From positions 123,254-187,253 of the forward strand of contig JHUT02000005.1 of assembly GCA_000690595.2 (NCBI GenBank): a stretch of 64,000 nt of DNA, given 5' to 3'. The notes under the pieces were generated by a model that was not told where the DNA came from, made no database searches, and was given only the letters and a program-made list of their open reading frames with translations. Of the stretch, positions 51,843-60,794 are shown one piece after another (position 1 is the stretch's first letter; every line of letters begins with the position of its first letter). The position numbers and the translations under genes are program-made. This stretch comes from Natrinema mahii. Its GTDB lineage: Archaea > Halobacteriota > Halobacteria > Halobacteriales > Natrialbaceae.

Positions 51843-53210
51843 ATGGCACCGACCGAACTGGCCAGCGAGGAGTGGTGGAGCGAGTACCGGGACGTCGTAA
51901 ACGCGGACCCGGAGATGACCCAGCACGGCCGGGACGCGTTCGACGAGAACTTCGTGGTCGGCATCGGCGACGACCACTTCCTGTTGGAGATGCAGGACGG
52001 CGAGGTGCGAGATGTCCGGACGCCGGGGCTGGACGACGCGTGGTCGTTCGGCGTCGTCGGGCCGCGCGAAGCGTGGGACGAGTTCGTCAGCGAGGTCCCG
52101 GCGGCCCACCACAACGAGGTGTTCGCCTCCTTCTACCGGACCGCAGTCAAGGGCGAGGGAGGATACTTCGACCTCATCGGCAATCATAAAACTATCTTCC
52201 AGAACTTCCGGTCGGTCCAGCGCGCGCTCGAGTTGATGCGGACGGCCCACAACGGCGGCGAACCGCCCACTGTGGGGACGCACCGACCGGAGGAGCCGAC
52301 GGACGAGCCCATTACGGGCCGGTACGTCACCGTCGACCTCGACGGCGTCGACCACCGCATCTACTACGAAGCGGCCGGGCCGGAAGACGGCATCCCCCTG
52401 CTCTGTCAGCACACGGCCGGCTGTAACAACCAGCAGTGGCGCCACGTGCTGAACGATTCGGAGATCACCGACCACTTCCGAGTGATCGCGTACGACCTGC
52501 CGCGCCACGGGAAGTCGGTCCCGCCATCGAGCGAATCGTGGTGGGCCGACCGGTACGACCTTACCGCCGAGCGGTTCACCGATACCATCGTCTCGATCGC
52601 CGACGCGCTCGAACTCGAGGACCCGGTCTTCATCGGCTCGAGCATGGGCGGCACGGTCACGCTCGAACTCGCGGACTGGTACCCCGAGCGGTTCCGGGCG
52701 CTGATCGGCCTCGAGGCGGGCCTGGTCACGCCCGGGTTCTACATCCAGTGGCTCGATCACCCACACGTCAACGCGAACGACGTCAACTCCCACGCGACGT
52801 GGGGACTGATGGCGCCACACGGCCCCGAGTGGGCGCGCCGTGAAACCCTCTATCTGTACGAACAGGGTGCCAACGGCGTCCTCAAAGGCGACCTCCACTA
52901 CTACTCCATGGACCACGACTACAGCGAGTCCGCCGCCGAGATCGACGCCACGCAGGTCCGGCTGTACCTCATGAACGGCGAGTACGACTACCTGACTAAC
53001 CCCGACGACGCCCGCGAGGCCGCCGACGCCATCGGCGAGGGAGCGACCGCCCACGAGATGAAAGCGACCGGTCACTTCCCGATGAGCGAGCGCCCGGCGC
53101 TGTTCCGGGCCTATCTCAAGCCCGTTCTCGACGACATCCGCGGCGTCCGAGACGAACCGGTCCCCGAAGTCTTCGCGCCCGAGGACATCGGCGTTGACGC
53201 CAACAGGTGA
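51843..53210 (+). CDS. Alpha/beta hydrolase with SCP2-like N-terminal domain
   Basis: This 455-residue protein starts at ATG 51843. The N-terminal 140 residues ('EEWWSEYRDVVNADPEM...FVVGIGDDHFLLEMQDGEVRDV...WSFGVVGPREAWDEF') resemble a sterol-carrier/SCP2-type hydrophobic ligand domain. The rest is an alpha/beta hydrolase: oxyanion region 'LLCQHTAGCNNQQWRHVL', nucleophile elbow 'GSSMGG' with the catalytic Ser, acid 'NGEYDYLTNP' and His 'TGHFPMSE'. The fusion suggests hydrolysis of a bulky lipid- or terpenoid-like substrate. The next gene begins six bases after its stop. Substrate is unknown. Confidence 0.82.
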   Translation: MAPTELASEEWWSEYRDVVNADPEMTQHGRDAFDENFVVGIGDDHFLLEMQDGEVRDVRTPGLDDAWSFGVVGPREAWDEFVSEVPAAHHNEVFASFYRTAVKGEGGYFDLIGNHKTIFQNFRSVQRALELMRTAHNGGEPPTVGTHRPEEPTDEPITGRYVTVDLDGVDHRIYYEAAGPEDGIPLLCQHTAGCNNQQWRHVLNDSEITDHFRVIAYDLPRHGKSVPPSSESWWADRYDLTAERFTDTIVSIADALELEDPVFIGSSMGGTVTLELADWYPERFRALIGLEAGLVTPGFYIQWLDHPHVNANDVNSHATWGLMAPHGPEWARRETLYLYEQGANGVLKGDLHYYSMDHDYSESAAEIDATQVRLYLMNGEYDYLTNPDDAREAADAIGEGATAHEMKATGHFPMSERPALFRAYLKPVLDDIRGVRDEPVPEVFAPEDIGVDANR

Positions 53211-53216
53211 TCGCTC

Positions 53217-53993
53217 GTGACCGACCACGACTCTCCCTCCGGCCCCCTCGAGGGAACGACCGTGTCGCCGCCACAGCTCATCAAGAACGCGCGGATGCTC
53301 ATCGTCGGCTACGAGGCCGACACCGAGGTCCTCGAGGCGGCGCTGCCGCCCGGCCTCGAGCCGCACCCGAACGGCCTCGTCCAGATGAACATGTACCGAG
53401 TGCCGTCGGCCGAGCAGACGGCCCATCTCGATCCGTACACCCTGACCTATCTGACGGTCGAAGTCGCCGATCACGACAGTCGCGCGGTCAGTGACGCGCA
53501 GGGCGAACTGCCGGTTCCCGGCCGGTTCTGGGTCGGGTACTGGACCGATTCGCCCCAGCTGCAGGCGTACACCCGCGAGAACGCCGGTCTACCGAGCCTT
53601 CCCGGCTCGTGTGCGTGGACGGAAGACGACGGCGAACTCGTCTCGACGCTCTCGGTCGACGGCGAGCCAGTCATCGAAGCCGAAGCGAGCGTCGGTGACG
53701 ACCAGATCGACACGCTCACCGGCCACCTCCACTACTACGCCCACCGGCAGCTCCCGGACCCGACGGGGAGTCGCGCACAGATCAGCGAACTCCTCGAGTT
53801 CCCGATCCCCTTCGTCAGCGAACTGTACGAGGCCGACGTCGACCGCATCGACTTCGATTTCCCCGCGGAGTCGGGGTTCCAGCGGTTCGCTCCCGTCGAC
53901 CCCCTCTCGACGCCGTCGGTCCTCCACGGGACGGTCACGTTCACCTACCCGCAGGGTCGCCGGCTCCGCGACTACCTCGCCGAGGACTCGTAG
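53217..53993 (+). CDS. Acetoacetate decarboxylase-like protein
   Basis: This 258-residue protein is read from GTG 53217; no ATG fits better. It contains 'GLVQMNMYRVPSAEQTAHLDPYTLTYLTVEVA' and the beta-cone segment typical of the acetoacetate decarboxylase superfamily (ADC). I cannot place the catalytic Lys of classical ADC with confidence, so it may be a non-decarboxylating member that binds or cyclises oxo-acids. It is co-transcribed with the hydrolase; together they may process a keto ester or a ring-cleavage product. Confidence 0.7.
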   Translation: MTDHDSPSGPLEGTTVSPPQLIKNARMLIVGYEADTEVLEAALPPGLEPHPNGLVQMNMYRVPSAEQTAHLDPYTLTYLTVEVADHDSRAVSDAQGELPVPGRFWVGYWTDSPQLQAYTRENAGLPSLPGSCAWTEDDGELVSTLSVDGEPVIEAEASVGDDQIDTLTGHLHYYAHRQLPDPTGSRAQISELLEFPIPFVSELYEADVDRIDFDFPAESGFQRFAPVDPLSTPSVLHGTVTFTYPQGRRLRDYLAEDS

Positions 53994-54212
53994 GCCCCGC
54001 CTCTCGACTGTCTCGAGTGGGGGTTCGACCGCGGCCTCGAGCCGCCATCGGGAGGGGGGTTCGACTCGCGGTCGGACCGACGCTTTCGATGTCGAGCGCT
54101 CATCCTGTGATACCTGTCGCTCGCGGATTCGTCCACAGCAGCATTTCCGCGGGAAGAAGCGTTGACCCACGCCAGCACGTTCGCTTCGCTCGAGCGCGGT
54201 CTGCTCAACCGA

Positions 54213-54266
54213 CCACCGTACTATTCGACGCTCGCGTCAGAAGTATAGCGGGAGGTAGATTTGAAC
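54213..54266. repeat. att-like direct repeat carrying the tRNA-Met 3' end (copy 1)
   Basis: The sequence CCACCGTACTAT...CGACGCTCGCG...GTCAGAAGTA, followed by the last 21 bases of the tRNA (TAGCGGGAGGTAGATTTGAAC, complement orientation, 54246-54266), matches 54457-54524 nearly perfectly. The only differences are two small insertions in the downstream copy. Confidence 0.75.
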
Positions 54267-54398
54267 AACGCGAAGACGTACTCGCTCACTTCGTTCGCTG
54301 CGTGCGTCTTCTCTCGTTCAAATCTACTCGTCGTGTTGTCCGGGATTCAGGACTCACTCCTCGCTACGCTCGTCGTTCGTCGTTGAATCCCTGAAAAG

Positions 54399-54419
54399 TA
54401 GCGGGAAGTAGATTTGAAC
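54399..54419. repeat. Third, diverged copy of the tRNA-Met 3' end
   Basis: These 21 bases match the tRNA 3' end with one mismatch (GGGAAG in place of GGGAGG). Short inverted fragments of the same T-arm sequence (TTCAAATCTACT near 54317, TTCAAATCCACC near 54447) lie nearby. Confidence 0.65.
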
Positions 54420-54456
54420 CACGGTCGCAGTGAAACAGCTCCCTGATTCAAATCCA

Positions 54457-54524
54457 CCACCGTACTATACTCGACGCTCGCGGACTTGCTCGCGTCAGAA
54501 GTATAGCGGGAGGTAGATTTGAAC
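54457..54524. repeat. att-like direct repeat (copy 2, overlaps intact tRNA-Met)
   Basis: This is the partner of 54213-54266. It runs into the intact tRNA gene, so the tRNA 3' end is part of the duplicated unit, as expected for integrase attachment sites. Confidence 0.7.
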
Positions 54525-54578
54525 TACCGATCTGCGGGTTATGAGCCCGCCGGAATCTCCTGGCTATCCCATCCCGCT
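54504..54578 (-). tRNA. trnM: Initiator tRNA-Met (anticodon CAU)
   Basis: Read on the minus strand, the acceptor AGCGGGA pairs with TCCCGCT, discriminator A. The anticodon stem has three consecutive G-C pairs around CTCATAA, the hallmark of initiator tRNA. The T loop contains TTCAAAT. The total is 75 bases, with no intron and no encoded CCA. Its 3' side faces the att-like repeats. Confidence 0.93.
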
Positions 54579-54644
54579 ACCAGTTCATACCCGAGTGTGC
54601 TAGTTAAGGGTTGTGATTCGGTCGCCGTATGCGGATTTCTACCG

Positions 54645-55091
54645 TTAGTCCTGATGGACCTGCCACGTGTAGAGGCTCTCGCAGGTGTAGTTGACGAAGA
54701 AGCCGACGCCGATGCCGACCACGTTCGCCGCGACGTACCAGATCGCGTAGCGACGGACTAAAAGCGTCAACACGGCGAGCGTCACGAGAAAGCCGCCGAA
54801 CCGAACGACGTTCGAGCGCAGGAACCGCCTCGCGAGCGGCCGTAGCCCGACTTCCCCGTACTCCGAGAAGGTCCATCGCTCGTTGATCGCGAAGATGACT
54901 GCGATCCCGAGCTCCCAGGAGAGAATCTTCGCGACGACCGGCCCGAGAACCGTCGCTTCGACCAGCAGGACGAGAACGACGTTGTCGACGGTCGCACCGA
55001 CCGCCCCGACCCCGACGAACTGCCCGAACCGCGTCGTCGAGAGCAAGGCTCGAGCCCGCGTTCTGACGGCCTCCGTGAGGGAATCACTCAT
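54645..55091 (-). CDS. GtrA-family membrane protein
   Basis: This 148-residue protein has four membrane helices and the GtrA signatures 'FGQFVGVGAVGATVDNVVLVLLV' and 'IAVIFAINERWTFSEYG', ending with 'GIGVGFFVNYTCESLYTW'. The family is linked to polyprenyl-linked sugar translocation or cell-surface glycosylation. It is a stand-alone gene here. Confidence 0.9.
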   Translation of the reverse strand: MSDSLTEAVRTRARALLSTTRFGQFVGVGAVGATVDNVVLVLLVEATVLGPVVAKILSWELGIAVIFAINERWTFSEYGEVGLRPLARRFLRSNVVRFGGFLVTLAVLTLLVRRYAIWYVAANVVGIGVGFFVNYTCESLYTWQVHQD

Positions 55092-55246
55092 CGTGGACTC
55101 TCGAGCGTACTCTCCAGTGGCGACGGCGACGGTTTCCCTTTTGCGATCGATCCGCGAAACTGACAGTCACCGAGGAGAAATCGATCGCCAGTCGGTTCCG
55201 GTGAGCGGGCCGAATTCGCGCTCGCGAACGCGCGCGCCAGACTCGA

Positions 55247-55525
55247 TCAGACCGCCAGGTCGCTTTTCGCCCGGACGACCTCGACGTCATCGGCGTCGAC
55301 GTGGTCGACGTCGAGGAAATGCGGCGTGAAGTTTCGCTTCTCGTAGTCCTCGTACTCGTCCTCGTCGCCGACGGTACACCAGAGCTGGACCCGATCGGGA
55401 CCGTGGTACTCGCCGTTGCGGTTGATCCCGAAACAGACCACCTCGGACTCCCCCTCGTCCCCCTCGTACCGAACGATGGCCCCGTTGCGGATGCCGGGAT
55501 CGCCGTGGATGATGAGCTGTTTCAT
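55247..55525 (-). CDS. Conserved haloarchaeal protein, HAH_0734-like
   Basis: This 92-residue acidic protein has 'MKQLIIHGDPGIRNGAIVRYEGDEGESEVVCFGINRNGEYHGPDRVQLWCTVGDEDEYEDYEKRNF', a compact beta-rich sequence. It matches a small haloarchaeal family that I recall as HAH_0734-like, and is often encoded next to the rpl44e translation cluster. No function is known. It diverges from rpl44e across a 170-bp gap. Confidence 0.7.
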   Translation of the reverse strand: MKQLIIHGDPGIRNGAIVRYEGDEGESEVVCFGINRNGEYHGPDRVQLWCTVGDEDEYEDYEKRNFTPHFLDVDHVDADDVEVVRAKSDLAV

Positions 55526-55694
55526 ACGCGAGCGTTCACAGGAGAGACGATTAAACGCTTCGGAGCGGTGGTGTCGGCCCTGATCGAGGCCGCCCCGACG
55601 GCGACCGGCCGCGGAACCGCCGGCCGGCGACGACGGGGACGAACCAAACGGGTTTTAAACAGCGGTGTCTTAGCCCACGGCAAGTGAGATAACC

Positions 55695-55976
55695 ATGCAG
55701 ATGCCACGCCGCTTCAATACGTACTGCCCGCACTGCAACGAACACCACGAACACGAAGTCGAGAAGTCCCGAACCGGCCGTTCCTCGGGAATGAAATGGG
55801 ACGCTCGCCGTACCCGGCGTAACTCCTCGTCGATCGGGAACTCCGGTCGCTTCTCGAAGGTACCCGCCGGCGAAAAGCCCACGAAGAAGACCGACCTCAA
55901 ATACCGCTGCAGCGAGTGCGGCAAGGCCCACCTCCGCGAGGGATGGCGCGCCGGCCGACTCGAGTTCCAGGAGTGA
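55695..55976 (+). CDS. rpl44e: 50S ribosomal protein L44e
   Basis: This 93-residue protein has four zinc-ligand cysteines in two pairs, 'YCPHC' and 'YRCSECGK', with the family sequence '[37 protein letters not shown]'. It binds near the E site of the large subunit. A TTTTAAA element (about 55653-55659) may be its promoter. It is the first gene of a translation operon. Confidence 0.96.
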   Translation: MQMPRRFNTYCPHCNEHHEHEVEKSRTGRSSGMKWDARRTRRNSSSIGNSGRFSKVPAGEKPTKKTDLKYRCSECGKAHLREGWRAGRLEFQE

Positions 55977-55981
55977 TACCA

Positions 55982-56155
55982 ATGGCAGGAAATTTCTACA
56001 GCGTCCGATGCAGTGACTGCGAGAACGAACAGACCGTCTTCGGCAAGGCCTCCACGGAGGTCGCCTGTGCCGTCTGTGGCACGACGCTTGCCCGACCGAC
56101 CGGCGGCAACGCCGAGATCGACCACGAGATCGTCGAGACAGTCGAGTCACGATGA
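55982..56155 (+). CDS. rps27e: 30S ribosomal protein S27e
   Basis: This 57-residue zinc-ribbon protein carries two cysteine pairs, '[11 protein letters not shown]' and '[14 protein letters not shown]', at the standard spacing for S27e. It starts five bases after the rpl44e stop; its stop overlaps the ATG of eIF2-alpha (56152-56155). Confidence 0.95.
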   Translation: MAGNFYSVRCSDCENEQTVFGKASTEVACAVCGTTLARPTGGNAEIDHEIVETVESR

Positions 56156-56952
56156 AATACAGCGGCTGGCCCGACCCCGGCGAACTCGTCGTCGGCAAGA
56201 TCGACGAGATCGAGGACTTCGGCGTCTTCGTCGATCTCGAGGAGTACGAGGAGAAACGCGGACTGATCCACATCTCCGAGGTCGCCAGCGGCTGGATCAA
56301 GAACGTCCGCGATCACGTCCGCGAGGGACAGATCGTCGTCTGTAAGGTCCTCGATGTCGACGAGGGCTCCCAGCAGATCGACCTCTCGCTGAAAGACGTC
56401 AACGACCACCAGCGCTCCGACAAGATCCAGGAGTGGAAAAACGAGCAGAAGGCCGACAACTGGATGGAGCTGGCCTTCGGCGAGGAGATCGACGACGAGG
56501 TCTACACCGCGATCGCGAACGAACTGATCGCGGCCCACGGCGGCCTCTACGACGGCTTCAAACAGGCCGCCATCCACGGCGAGGAGGCCCTCGAGGACAC
56601 CGACCTCGACGACGACGAGATCGCGGCGATCGTCGACACGGCTCGCGAGAACGTCTCGGTGCCGTACGTCAACGTCACCGGCTACGTCGATCTCGAGAAC
56701 CCGTCGCCGAGCGGCGTCGACGGGATCCGCGAGGCGCTGGAAGCCGCCGAGGGCAACGGTGAAGTACCCGAGGAAGTCGACCTCGAAGTGAGCTACGTCG
56801 GCGCGCCCGAGTACCGCATCGAGGTGCAAGCGCCCAACTACAAGACCGCCGAATCCGAACTCGAGGAGAGCGCCGATCGGGCGATCGCCGCGATCGAGGG
56901 CGAGGGCGGCGCGGGCGAGTACCACCGCGAGCGACGCACCGACGACGAATGA
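56152..56952 (+). CDS. eif2a: Translation initiation factor 2 subunit alpha
   Basis: This 266-residue aIF2-alpha has the S1-type OB fold at the N-terminus ('[62 protein letters not shown]'), a helical middle domain and a C-terminal alpha/beta domain ('[26 protein letters not shown]') that contacts aIF2-gamma. Its length is normal. Stop and start overlap with nop10. Confidence 0.95.
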   Translation: MKYSGWPDPGELVVGKIDEIEDFGVFVDLEEYEEKRGLIHISEVASGWIKNVRDHVREGQIVVCKVLDVDEGSQQIDLSLKDVNDHQRSDKIQEWKNEQKADNWMELAFGEEIDDEVYTAIANELIAAHGGLYDGFKQAAIHGEEALEDTDLDDDEIAAIVDTARENVSVPYVNVTGYVDLENPSPSGVDGIREALEAAEGNGEVPEEVDLEVSYVGAPEYRIEVQAPNYKTAESELEESADRAIAAIEGEGGAGEYHRERRTDDE

Positions 56953-57128
56953 AATCGGACATCCGGGTGTGTTCGGCGTGGCACGACGTCCACGATCGCC
57001 CGGTGTATACGCTTTCTTCGACCTGTCCGGAGTGTGGTGCCGATGCCGAAAACAGCGCGCCGGCGCCGCTCGACCCCGCGGACCCCCATGGCGAGTACCG
57101 ACGCTCTCTTAAACGTCGCAACCGCTGA
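56949..57128 (+). CDS. nop10: H/ACA ribonucleoprotein component Nop10
   Basis: This 59-residue protein is too short to stand out by length alone but is clear by sequence: zinc ribbon '[28 protein letters not shown]' (the first pair reads C-8-H, the second CxxC), then '[24 protein letters not shown]', the conserved Nop10 tail. The archaeal member works with Cbf5 in RNA-guided pseudouridylation. ATG 56949 overlaps the eIF2-alpha stop. The first zinc pair having only one clear Cys is notable. Confidence 0.88.
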   Translation: MKSDIRVCSAWHDVHDRPVYTLSSTCPECGADAENSAPAPLDPADPHGEYRRSLKRRNR

Positions 57129-57135
57129 TAGGGGT

Positions 57136-57903
57136 ATGGACGAACTCGAGATCGACGCGGTCGCCGAGGTCGAACTGGACGACCCCGTTCTCGTCGAGGG
57201 GTTGCCCGGGGTCGGACACGTCGGCACGCTGGCCGTCGAACACGTACTCGAGGAACTCGAGGGCGAGAGTACGCTCGTGCGACGGATCTACTCCCGCGAG
57301 TTCCCGCCCCAGGTCAGCGTCGAGGACGGCGTCTCGGAACTGACCTGTGCCGAGATTCACGCCGTCGAGGTTCCTGACGGCCGTGACCTTCTGCTGCTGA
57401 CCGGCGATCACCAGGCCCAGAGCAACGCCGGCCACTACACGCTGACCGACGCCTTCCTCGACGTCGCCGAGGAATTCGGCGCGACCGAAGTCTACGCGTT
57501 AGGCGGCGTGCCGACGGGCGAACTCATCGAGGAGTACGCCGTCGTCGGGGCCGTCAGCGACGAGTCGCTGCTCGAGGCCCTCGAGGACGCGGGCGTCGAG
57601 TTCCGCGAGGACGAGCCGGCTGGCGGCATCGTCGGCGTCTCCGGGCTCCTGCTCGGACTCGGCGAGCGCCGCGGGTTCGACGCGGCTTGCCTGATGGGCG
57701 AGACCAGCGGTTACCTCGTCGATCCGAAAAGCGCCCGGGCGGTACTGGAGGTCCTCGAGGATGTCCTCGACTTCGAACTCGACTACGAGTCCCTGGACGA
57801 GCGGGCCGACGAGATGGAGGAGGTCATCGGCAAGATCCAGGAGATGGAACAGCAACAGGGCATGGACGTCCCGACCGACGACGACCTGCGTTACATCGGC
57901 TAG
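57136..57903 (+). CDS. Proteasome assembly chaperone family protein (PAC2-like)
   Basis: This 255-residue protein has the PAC2 pattern 'LVEGLPGVGHVGTLAVEHVLEELEGES', 'LLLLTGDHQAQSNAGHYTLTDAFLDVAEEFGATEVYALGGVPTGE', and a C-terminal coiled segment 'ADEMEEVIGKIQEMEQQQGMDVPTDDDLRYIG', whose HbYX-like ending (hydrophobic-Tyr-x) is used by such chaperones to dock on proteasome alpha subunits. It is the last gene of the translation operon. Confidence 0.85.
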   Translation: MDELEIDAVAEVELDDPVLVEGLPGVGHVGTLAVEHVLEELEGESTLVRRIYSREFPPQVSVEDGVSELTCAEIHAVEVPDGRDLLLLTGDHQAQSNAGHYTLTDAFLDVAEEFGATEVYALGGVPTGELIEEYAVVGAVSDESLLEALEDAGVEFREDEPAGGIVGVSGLLLGLGERRGFDAACLMGETSGYLVDPKSARAVLEVLEDVLDFELDYESLDERADEMEEVIGKIQEMEQQQGMDVPTDDDLRYIG

Positions 57904-58137
57904 GCGGGGCCGCGACGCGTTCCTATCGATTGCTACGACTGGTGAGGCAGAGCGGGTTCGACCGGGCAGTCGCTTAACTCCGCGGCCGCCGCGAGAACCT
58001 GCTCGAGCGCCCCGTTCTCGGCGAGTGTGACCGTCCCGTCGCGAGCGGTCGTCGAGCAGGTACTGTCATCGGCGCTCGCGAGGACGCCGAACGCGTCGGT
58101 GGGTGGCGTCGCGGTCGGGAACGACCGTCTGCGGGAA
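57904..58137. other. Intergenic region with possible decayed ORF
   Basis: On the minus strand a frame '...FGVLASADDSTCSTTARDGTVTLAENGALEQVLAAAAELSDCPVEPALPHQS' ends with TAG at 57933-57935 and has coding-like composition, but no acceptable start is visible within it. It may be a small gene whose start I cannot define, or a remnant. Nothing else is seen in these 234 bp. Confidence 0.3.
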
Positions 58138-58917
58138 CTACTCCTCGAGGACTTCGTAGGAGACGTCGGCGTCGCGAAGCGCGTCGGTGACCCTGCCGAC
58201 CTCGTTGGTCGTGGCGACGGCCGTCACCTCGAGGCCGCGTTTGGCCCCGTCGGCGGCGACGGAGCCCGCCGCGAACGTGACCGTCGGATCGGTTCCGGCC
58301 TCCCGGCAGGCGACGATCGCCTCGACGCCGGCGGCGACGACGAAGTCGGCGTCGGCACAGCGGTCGGCGACGGTCTCGGACTCGATCGCGCGGCTCCCGC
58401 CGGCCCGGACGCCGGGGACCTGCAGGACGGTCACCGAGCCGGGCTCTAAGTCCATGACGCCCTCGAAGCTGGTGACGCCGACGTCGGTGCCGGCTGCGGC
58501 GTCCGTGGTGGCGACGCCGGTCGCCGGCCCCTCGTCGCCGGGCGTCGCGTGGAGCAGTCCGTCCCTGACCGACAGCGAGACCGTGTCGCCCTCCTCGATG
58601 TCGTCGGTCGCGATGTAGGCGGCCTCGCTCATCGCGCCGAGGATGTCGCCGGTCACGTGGTCCGCGAACCGGCGGATGTCGTCGGCGGTCCGAAACAGCC
58701 AGTCGACGCCTTCGTTGGTGACGCGATACCGCGACCGCCCCTCCTTCTCGACGAGGCCGTCGTCGACGAGTTCGCGGATGTACTCGCTGACGGCCTGACT
58801 CGTTACGCCGACTTCCTCGGCGATCTCCCCCTGACTGACCGCGGGCTGTCGTTCCGCGATCTGGACGAGGATCCGAAACCGCGTCGCGGCCCGCTTGTTA
58901 TCGAGGACGTCGACCAT
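58138..58917 (-). CDS. Winged-helix transcriptional regulator with a large effector-like domain
   Basis: This 259-residue protein starts at ATG 58917. The N-terminal HTH is 'KRAATRFRILVQIAERQPAVSQGEIAEEVGVTSQAVSEYIRELVDDGLVEKEGRSRYRVT'. The rest (about 80-259) has a glycine/alanine-rich alpha/beta fold ('VTVLQVPGVRAGGSRAIESETVADRCADADFVVAAGVEAIVACREAG') suggestive of a nucleotide- or metabolite-binding effector domain. It is a haloarchaeal type without assigned ligand. The frame is open far upstream, but that region overlaps artA in antisense. Confidence 0.82.
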   Translation of the reverse strand: MVDVLDNKRAATRFRILVQIAERQPAVSQGEIAEEVGVTSQAVSEYIRELVDDGLVEKEGRSRYRVTNEGVDWLFRTADDIRRFADHVTGDILGAMSEAAYIATDDIEEGDTVSLSVRDGLLHATPGDEGPATGVATTDAAAGTDVGVTSFEGVMDLEPGSVTVLQVPGVRAGGSRAIESETVADRCADADFVVAAGVEAIVACREAGTDPTVTFAAGSVAADGAKRGLEVTAVATTNEVGRVTDALRDADVSYEVLEE

Positions 58918-59058
58918 ATGCCGATGGTTAGCGGGAGCGATGCAAAAAGGTACGCGGTCGCGCCGTCGGTCGACCGCCGCGTCTCGCCGGACCGTGGCGC
59001 GGTCGCGACCGCGAGGCGTCAAGTTGATAGCGGGAGAGTCCCTCGGGATTACGTGACT

Positions 59059-60078
59059 ATGCCGGCCCTCCCAGCGACGACCGCGGCTCCCGGTTCGGTC
59101 GTCGGTTCCGTGACGGAACCCGCAACGTTGCTCTCGATGAGTGTCGGGTCCGTTCCCCTGTCGGACGCCCTCGCCTGGACCGCGATCGGCGCGTTCGTCG
59201 TCGCGGCGGTCCTCCAGTGGTCCGGTGCCGTCGATTCGGCCCGCTATCTCGCCGCGGGTGCCTGGGTCGTCTTCGGCGTCTTCTGGCTGACGCTTGCCCC
59301 CCACTACTACCTCGAGGTCAAGAGCCCGATCGAGACGCTACTGACGGTGGCGGCGCTGCCGCTGTGTGCCTACACCGGCTATCTGCTCGCTCAGGGACGG
59401 GCGTCGCTGCTCTTGCTCTCGAAGGCCGTCGCGTTCATGGGCCTGATCTACCTGCCCGTCGAGACGATCGCGATCGTGCGCACGTGGCTGATCGAGACGA
59501 CCGCCGCCCAGACCCACTTCGGGATGGAACTGCTCGGCCACAGCCCCGGCCTCGAGGAAGGGGCAAACGGCTATCAGAGCCGCTTTGCCTTCGATCCCGA
59601 CGAGACGGTGACCGGCCGGACGACCTACATCATCACGGCCTGTACGGGTATCGGGAGCATGGCCATCTTCGGCGGCCTCATCGCCGCCGTCAAAGCGCCG
59701 CTCAAGCGGAAGGCGGTGGCCTTCGCGCTCGCCGTCGGCGTCATCTGGTTCCTGAACCTCGTCCGGAACGTCTTCATCGGGCTGGCCTCGCCGTGGGGCT
59801 GGTTCCAGCAGGACATCTTCGTCACCATCGCGACGGAGTTCATGGGCGCGCCGGCCGACCGAACCTCCTACATCGTGGCCCACAACTTCATCGCCCAGTC
59901 GCTGTCGATCGTCGCCCTGCTGGGCATCACCTACATCGTGATCCGCATCCTCCCGGAGGTCCTCGAGCCCCTCGAGGACGTCCTCTACATCCTGACCGGG
60001 ACGGAGTACGACCTCGCGGACGCGCTCGGACAAGAGGTGCGGACCGACGGCGGGACGACGGCCGACGCGGACCGATGA
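59059..60078 (+). CDS. artA: Archaeosortase A
   Basis: This 339-residue integral membrane transpeptidase has about eight hydrophobic segments. The catalytic Cys195 lies in 'IITACTGIGSMAIFGG', with the essential Arg236 ('LNLVRNVFIGL') and R268/H275 ('ADRTSYIVAHNF') in place. ArtA cleaves PGF-CTERM tails and attaches surface proteins such as the S-layer glycoprotein to archaetidyl lipids. ATG 59059 is the longest good start; MSVGS at 59137 is an alternative closer to the first helix. The stop overlaps the next gene (ATGA). Confidence 0.92.
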   Translation: MPALPATTAAPGSVVGSVTEPATLLSMSVGSVPLSDALAWTAIGAFVVAAVLQWSGAVDSARYLAAGAWVVFGVFWLTLAPHYYLEVKSPIETLLTVAALPLCAYTGYLLAQGRASLLLLSKAVAFMGLIYLPVETIAIVRTWLIETTAAQTHFGMELLGHSPGLEEGANGYQSRFAFDPDETVTGRTTYIITACTGIGSMAIFGGLIAAVKAPLKRKAVAFALAVGVIWFLNLVRNVFIGLASPWGWFQQDIFVTIATEFMGAPADRTSYIVAHNFIAQSLSIVALLGITYIVIRILPEVLEPLEDVLYILTGTEYDLADALGQEVRTDGGTTADADR

Positions 60079-60794
60079 CCGCGCCCGACGTCGAGATCGA
60101 CGTCCCCGTCGCCGTCCACGACCGGGCAATCTTCCTTCCGGCGACCGCGACGCTCGTCCTCGCAGACGTCCATCTCGGAAAAGCCGCTGCCTCGAGCGTC
60201 GACGCGCCGATCGACGACGGGGCCGACGTTCGCGACCGGCTCGCAACGGCGCTCGAGGCGACCGATCCGGAGACGGTCGTCGTCGCGGGCGATCTCCTCC
60301 ACTCGTTCTCGCGGTTGCCGCGGGGCCTCGAGCGCGACCTCGAGGCGGTCGTCGCGACCGTCGCGGACGCCGGTGCGGAGCTGGTCGTTACGCCGGGCAA
60401 CCACGATACGATGCTCGGGGAGGTCTTCTCGGGGCGGACCGTTCCCGAGTACCGGCCGGACGGTGGCGAGACGGTGATCTGTCACGGCCACGAGCCGCCG
60501 GCAACGACCGCCGAGCGGTACGTTATCGGCCACGACCACCCCGCGCTGTCGGTCGAGGGCCGCAAGCTTCCCTGTCTCCTCTACGGGCCGGACTGCTACG
60601 AGGGCGCGGACGTGATCGTCCTCCCGGCGTTTACGCGCCTCGCGGCCGGCGCGACCGTCAACGGAATGCGCGGCCGGGACTTCCAGTCGCCGCTGGTCCG
60701 TGACCCCGATGCCTTCTACCCCGCGGTCAGGGACGCCGCGACGGACGAGGTGCTGTGGTTCCCGCCGCTCGGACGGTGCCGGCGGCTCCTGTAG
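60075..60794 (+). CDS. Metallophosphoesterase
   Basis: This 239-residue calcineurin-like phosphoesterase carries all metal motifs: 'LVLADVHLGKAAA' (DxH), 'VVVAGDLLHSF' (GD), 'LVVTPGNHDTML' (GNHD), 'VICHGHEP' and 'YVIGHDHP' (GHxH-like). It is of the small YfcE/MJ0936-like cytosolic type, with ligase-associated relatives. It overlaps artA by four bases, an operon arrangement I cannot explain functionally. Confidence 0.88.
   Translation: MTAPDVEIDVPVAVHDRAIFLPATATLVLADVHLGKAAASSVDAPIDDGADVRDRLATALEATDPETVVVAGDLLHSFSRLPRGLERDLEAVVATVADAGAELVVTPGNHDTMLGEVFSGRTVPEYRPDGGETVICHGHEPPATTAERYVIGHDHPALSVEGRKLPCLLYGPDCYEGADVIVLPAFTRLAAGATVNGMRGRDFQSPLVRDPDAFYPAVRDAATDEVLWFPPLGRCRRLL

Larger units (their letters stand above)
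53994..54503. other. Intergenic region with tRNA-derived repeats
   Basis: This 510-bp stretch has no gene. Its right half is built from copies of the end of the initiator tRNA, described separately. The left half (53994-54210) shows ordinary composition and nothing I can identify. Confidence 0.6.

Noticed and set aside
57930-58137. Minus-strand frame with coding-like composition after the proteasome chaperone gene
   Set aside because: No acceptable start codon or family recognised, so it was kept only as a note on the intergenic region.
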